From: Bacteroidaceae bacterium
GTDB taxonomy: Bacteria > Bacteroidota > Bacteroidia > Bacteroidales > Bacteroidaceae
Direction: 5' to 3'
Length of the DNA: 51,824 bases
Assembly (NCBI GenBank): GCA_024697785.1
Contig: JAILEU010000008.1
Coordinates: 1 to 51,824 of the forward strand
The first letter of the stretch is position 1. Each line of letters begins with the position of its first letter. Below the pieces are notes generated by a model. It saw only the letters and a list, made by a program, of their open reading frames with translations, had not been told where the DNA came from and did not search any database. This document shows positions 47,719 through 51,824 of this stretch, piece by piece. A program made the translations under genes and the position numbers.

Positions 47719-47813
47719 TGGCAACATACGAAAAATAGCTAAGTAAATAAATCGTAACTAGTAAATCTTCAAATAGTATAATATATAGGGTTGTTAAATC
47801 GTAAATCATCGAG

Positions 47814-48962
47814 ATGTTAATAAAACTCCTTGCGGCCGTAGCGCCTGTTCTCTACTTGCTTTTTTATATTTACTATAAGGATAAAAAAGCGCCGGAACCA
47901 ACTGACCAACTCCTGAAAGCCTTCCGTTATGGCGTTCTCAGCGCCATCTGTGTGATGGTGGTGATGTCACCCTTCGGGTCGTCGAACCACCCCGTGGGCT
48001 TCCTGCAATGCATGAAAGTCAGTTTCTTTGAGGCCGGTATTCCTGAGGAGTTTTTCAAGTGGCTGTTCCTATATGTCCTGATATGGCGTTCACCACAGTT
48101 CGATGAGTACATCGACGGCATTGTCTATGCGGTGTTTATCTCTATGGGCTTTGCCTGTTTGGAGAATGTGATGTACGTGCTCCACGGCACAATGGGTACT
48201 GCTGTTGCACGTGCCTTGCTGTCTGTGCCCGCCCATTTCCTCTTCGCTGTCATCATGGGCTACTACTTCTCGATGGGCAAGTTCCATCCAGAGAACCGCA
48301 CCCGCTTCATGGTGCTGAGCCTCGTGCTCCCCGTTGTTGCCCATGGACTGTTTGACACTTTCGCCTTCTGGATGGAGTCCTTGCATGAGAACACCATCTA
48401 TACGGCAGTGTTCGTGACGTTCATTGCTTGCGACATCTGGTTGTGGCGCCGTTGCACGCGACTTATTCGTAAGAGTGTGCTGCTGTCCGACGAGGCTCGT
48501 GCTGAAGCCGAGTCGTTAGCGTTCGTCCAGGCCCAGGAGGCAGCCGAACGTCTTCCGGCGGCGTTGCCTGTTGATGGCCGTTGGGCCGATACGCCCATCG
48601 CCATCTTCCGTGTCAAAGAGGACGATGCTGAACATGCTGATGAATCCGTGACGTACAAGCTGCTTATCGAATGTAAGGACGATGCAAAAATCATCATCAA
48701 CGAACGTGATGCCTTCTTTGCCAAAGAGGGAACGAACTATAGGCTCACGTTGCCGGCGGGAGAGTACACCATACGTGCTGTCAATCTTGCCCGTTACGAG
48801 CAGATGACGACGCAGACGGTCAAGCTCACGCAGAACCGGCGCATCACCGTTGCCTTTTCGGCTTGGGAGCGTATACCCGCTTGGGCGCGTACAGTCGTGG
48901 TCGGCATAGTCGCCATTGCGCTCTACCAGTGGTTCATAGGCGGAGGACTGTTTTATAATTAG
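47814..48962 (+). CDS. PrsW-family intramembrane metalloprotease
   Basis: EEFFKWLFLYVLIWRSPQFDEYIDGIVYAVFISMGFACLENVMYV; HFLFAVIMGYYF; HGLFDTFAF. Confidence 0.88.
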   Translation: MLIKLLAAVAPVLYLLFYIYYKDKKAPEPTDQLLKAFRYGVLSAICVMVVMSPFGSSNHPVGFLQCMKVSFFEAGIPEEFFKWLFLYVLIWRSPQFDEYIDGIVYAVFISMGFACLENVMYVLHGTMGTAVARALLSVPAHFLFAVIMGYYFSMGKFHPENRTRFMVLSLVLPVVAHGLFDTFAFWMESLHENTIYTAVFVTFIACDIWLWRRCTRLIRKSVLLSDEARAEAESLAFVQAQEAAERLPAALPVDGRWADTPIAIFRVKEDDAEHADESVTYKLLIECKDDAKIIINERDAFFAKEGTNYRLTLPAGEYTIRAVNLARYEQMTTQTVKLTQNRRITVAFSAWERIPAWARTVVVGIVAIALYQWFIGGGLFYN

Positions 48963-49012
48963 GAATTAGAAATTAGGAATTAGGAATTGAAAAATAGCAA
49001 ATAGGAATTGAA
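48957..49012 (+). repeat. AATTAGG-type heptamer array containing the prsW stop codon
   Basis: aattagg aattaga aattagg aattagg aattgaa aaatagc aaatagg aattgaa; TAG stop 48960-48962 in the first unit. Confidence 0.85.
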
Positions 49013-49080
49013 AAAGGTCATTTGCTCTTGACAATTTGGTCGATGCCACGCTCTGCCGATAGGCAGTTGAATTACAATAA

Positions 49081-49115
49081 GCGCCCCACAAACACCATAG
49101 CGGTTTGTGGGGCGC
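49081..49115. terminator. Strong hairpin GCGCCCCACAAAC...GTTTGTGGGGCGC between convergent prsW and ferredoxin genes
   Basis: 13-bp perfect stem; T-rich on plus side. Confidence 0.8.
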
Positions 49116-49140
49116 AATCTTTTAACCTTACTTTCTGTTA

Positions 49141-49335
<195 letters not shown>

Positions 49336-49352
49336 TTACTACTAATCGGCCG

Positions 49353-49383
49353 CGAAGATACAGCGTTTTGAGCGAAGTGCAAA
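49353..49383 (-). promoter_or_regulatory. Ferredoxin promoter: TTTGC -33, TATCTTCG -7
   Basis: Plus strand cgaagata at 49353-49360 and gcaaa at 49379-49383. Confidence 0.5.
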
Positions 49384-49530
49384 ATAAAATCGGAATTATT
49401 TAGTGGTTCTCGGCAAAGAAACCCTTCTCATACGTCTCAAAGGGCAATTCTTAGAGCGGCGTGAACCATCAAGCAAGCAAGGATGGTCGATTCTAGACAA
49501 GAGAAGAGATAGCCAGCGGTTTCACATAAT

Positions 49531-49568
49531 AAAAACAGCACAGCTTAGCACCTCGGTGCTAAGCTGTG
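49531..49568 (-). terminator. Terminator of the DUF4332 gene
   Basis: CACAGCTTAGCACC-TC-GGTGCTAAGCTGTG, 14-bp perfect stem with T-tract on the minus strand. Confidence 0.9.
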
Positions 49569-49602
49569 TGTTCGTTTCCGTGTGTGTGGTACGGATGGGC
49601 GT

Positions 49603-50010
49603 TTAGTAGGTGATCAGCGGCTCGAGTTCCTTGGCCTGGGCAATCATCTTTTCCACTTCCGAGACGGAGGGAACACGGTTGCACAGGTTCTTCTCCTCGT
49701 TGACAGCCACAAGCTTGGGCTGAAGGTTGGCGGGAACGCGATGGCGGAACTCCTTGACGGTGTCAACGCCAGCAGCTTCGAGCAGTTCGGCAAACTGTCC
49801 GGCAATACCCTTGATGCGGAACAGGTCGGCATGGTTGGTCCACTTCAGAATCAGCTTTTCGCTGATGCCTGTTGCCTCGGCCATGGCTACACGGCCCTTC
49901 TTGGCAGCGCACTTCTCCAGCAGATCTTCTGTTGTTTTCACTCCGGCGGCCTGCAGCTTCTCTGCATAAACGGGGCCGATGCCTTCTACGTCAATAATTT
50001 TGTAACCCAT
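49603..50010 (-). CDS. DUF4332 (helix-hairpin-helix) protein
   Basis: MGYKIIDVEGIGPVYAEKLQAAGVKTTEDLLEKCAAKKGRVAMAEATGISEKLILKWTNHADLFRIKGI. Confidence 0.88.
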   Translation of the reverse strand: MGYKIIDVEGIGPVYAEKLQAAGVKTTEDLLEKCAAKKGRVAMAEATGISEKLILKWTNHADLFRIKGIAGQFAELLEAAGVDTVKEFRHRVPANLQPKLVAVNEEKNLCNRVPSVSEVEKMIAQAKELEPLITY

Positions 50011-50145
50011 AGTAATAAATGATTTTTAAGTTGATGATAAAGAAAACTTTTTCGGGGCGAAATTAGCAAATTGAAAACAAATGTGCAAGAAAAATCGCAT
50101 TTTTTTTCGTTGCCGTTTATTTGTGCTCCCTTGGCGCTTGTCTTT

Positions 50146-51723
50146 TTACTTGTCATCAGGCCATGGACAAGGCTGTCCAGATGCTTGAAAGATGGGGCGT
50201 TGAGCATTCATGGTACGGAGACCTTTGCCTAATCGTCGGGAGAGACGACGAACGCGTTTGGGGTGTTCGGCGGCCACATCGTTTTCCTCGCTGATGTCTT
50301 TTCGAATATTGTAGAGTTCCTTTCGTCCGGTCTTGTAGTCGTAGATGAGTTTCCAGTCTCCCTTGCGGATAGCGCAGTTTAAGTCGATTCCTGGGCCGCG
50401 GTTGCCCCACACATGCGGGTAGTTCCATATCATAACACGCCTTCGTGAGAAACTAAATCTTCTTTTCAGCAGAGGTACAAAGCTTCGGCCATCGACGGTC
50501 TGCGGAACCCTATAGTGTCGTACGCCAGCCAAATCCAGAATCGAGGGAAAGAAATCCTCAATAAGCACGTAACTATCACAGCGCGTATTCTCTTTGACGA
50601 TGCCTGGCCAGCGTACGATCATCGGCTCGCGTATGCCTCCTTCGAGCAACGAACCTTTGCCGCTGCGAAGAGGAGCATTTTGCGTGTAGAGTGGTTCGTC
50701 GCGCCATGTTGCGCCCGTAGCATAGCCACCGTTGTCGCTCATGAAGAGGACGACGGTGTTCTCTGCCTGACCATTGCTGTCAAGCCAATCGAGGATGTCG
50801 CCTAAGCTCTTGTCCATCCCCTCGATGAGCGAGGCGTATGCAGCTTCTTTTTCCGATAGCCCTTTCTTGCGGTATTTTTCGAAGAAGCGCATGTCACGAT
50901 CGATGGGGATGTGGACGGCGTAGTGGGACATATTTAGGAAGAAGGGAGGTGGCTCCTTTCCCGTCTTCCACTTATGAAGTGCCTCCAGCGCCTCAATCGT
51001 CAGTGCTTCAGTAAGGAATGTTCCTGTGCCCCAGTACTTCTTCAAGCCGGGGATGGCGAACTGAGCAACGGGCTTACCGTCGGCATCGTAGCCGAAGTTG
51101 CGTTCGCTCAGATAGGTGGCAGGGCCTCCAGCCGCATGACCCGCGATGTTCACGTCGAAACCGAAATGCGTTGGCGATTCGCCGGGCGTGTCCTGTGCGC
51201 CCCAATGCGCTTTTCCACAGTGAATGGTGTGATAACCATTCTCATGGAGGATGTCAACAAAGGAACGAGCAACGAATGTGTCGGGTGTGCCTTCTGTTTG
51301 GCAGACACCGTTGTAGTTCCAGTCGGGTGGAGTGAGTAGGTCATCAGGCTCATCGGTCATCTGGTCTTTTCGGAACGTCCAGTTTGTCACGCGATGGCGA
51401 GCAGCGTTGGCTCCTGTCAACAGCGAACAGCGGCTGGGTGAACTGATGGGGCTTGCGTATGCTTGCGTGAAGAGCATCCCCTGCTGTGTCAGACGTTCCA
51501 TGTTCGGCGTCTCGTAGACGGCATTGAGAGGTGTTCGTTGCGTCCAGAAGGGTACGGACGTATCCTGCCAGCCCATATCATCAACCATGAATAGGATAAT
51601 GTTTGGTCTGCTTTCCTGTGAATGTCTAGCCTGAAGAGGCGCGATGGCGGTAAAAGCCGTTGCCAGGGCTACTGGCACCCGAAAAAGGCCATCTCTCTGT
51701 TTCGTCATCTTCGCTAATCCCAT
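50146..51723 (-). CDS. Sulfatase (arylsulfatase A-like), Ser-type catalytic motif
   Basis: [29 protein letters not shown] (S-x-P-x-R); [15 protein letters not shown]. Confidence 0.92.
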   Translation of the reverse strand: MGLAKMTKQRDGLFRVPVALATAFTAIAPLQARHSQESRPNIILFMVDDMGWQDTSVPFWTQRTPLNAVYETPNMERLTQQGMLFTQAYASPISSPSRCSLLTGANAARHRVTNWTFRKDQMTDEPDDLLTPPDWNYNGVCQTEGTPDTFVARSFVDILHENGYHTIHCGKAHWGAQDTPGESPTHFGFDVNIAGHAAGGPATYLSERNFGYDADGKPVAQFAIPGLKKYWGTGTFLTEALTIEALEALHKWKTGKEPPPFFLNMSHYAVHIPIDRDMRFFEKYRKKGLSEKEAAYASLIEGMDKSLGDILDWLDSNGQAENTVVLFMSDNGGYATGATWRDEPLYTQNAPLRSGKGSLLEGGIREPMIVRWPGIVKENTRCDSYVLIEDFFPSILDLAGVRHYRVPQTVDGRSFVPLLKRRFSFSRRRVMIWNYPHVWGNRGPGIDLNCAIRKGDWKLIYDYKTGRKELYNIRKDISEENDVAAEHPKRVRRLSRRLGKGLRTMNAQRPIFQASGQPCPWPDDK

Positions 51724-51824
51724 AGTTTCTCAAGGGTGGCACTGGGGTAGTAGTGATGGAGTATTTCGTCGCAGGTATAGCCTTTTGAGGCCATGACGGC
51801 TGCGCCTATCTGGCACATGCCGAC
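51714..51824 (-). CDS. SpoIID/LytB-domain protein, C-terminal 36 residues only
   Basis: [36 protein letters not shown]; overlaps the sulfatase start by 10 nt. Confidence 0.8.
   Translation of the reverse strand, partial: VGMCQIGAAVMASKGYTCDEILHHYYPSATLEKLWD

Overview
The window reads as chromosomal DNA from a Bacteroidales (probably Prevotellaceae) genome. This is inferred from TAnnTTTG-type promoters, a complete Nqr operon and several T9SS-like C-termini. Left to right it carries: nqrF (partial)-E-D-C-B-A (minus); a repeat-rich non-coding gap; a TamB/DUF490 protein; an RluA synthase; a DUF1460 protein; a CobW/G3E GTPase with an Asp/His-rich loop; a Tat-like TIM-barrel protein; a 3150-aa secreted LamG protein with a 408-aa partner and a 70-aa peptide; a GH78-like rhamnosidase; a lipoprotein and an OM-like protein; an M16 peptidase and a cyclophilin PPIase; a nucleotidyltransferase; PyrK and PyrD; initiator tRNA-Met; TetR; a second RluA; GNAT; a 1215-aa MG2-like protein; NfeD-like/flotillin/PrsW; a ferredoxin (absent from the ORF track); DUF4332; a sulfatase; and the C-terminus of a SpoIID/LytB protein. 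The most unusual signal is not a gene. It is a population of short-period (mostly 7- and 8-bp) tandem arrays and hairpin elements built from them. Several 7/8-mer arrays begin at, or contain, the stop codon of the upstream gene. Related elements also sit in frame inside unrelated genes (TamB, M16 peptidase, 1215-aa protein). One octamer-armed element has three copies in the window, one intergenic and two intragenic, with a 41-nt core that is 38/41 identical between two copies. All family calls come from reading translations; no database search was run.
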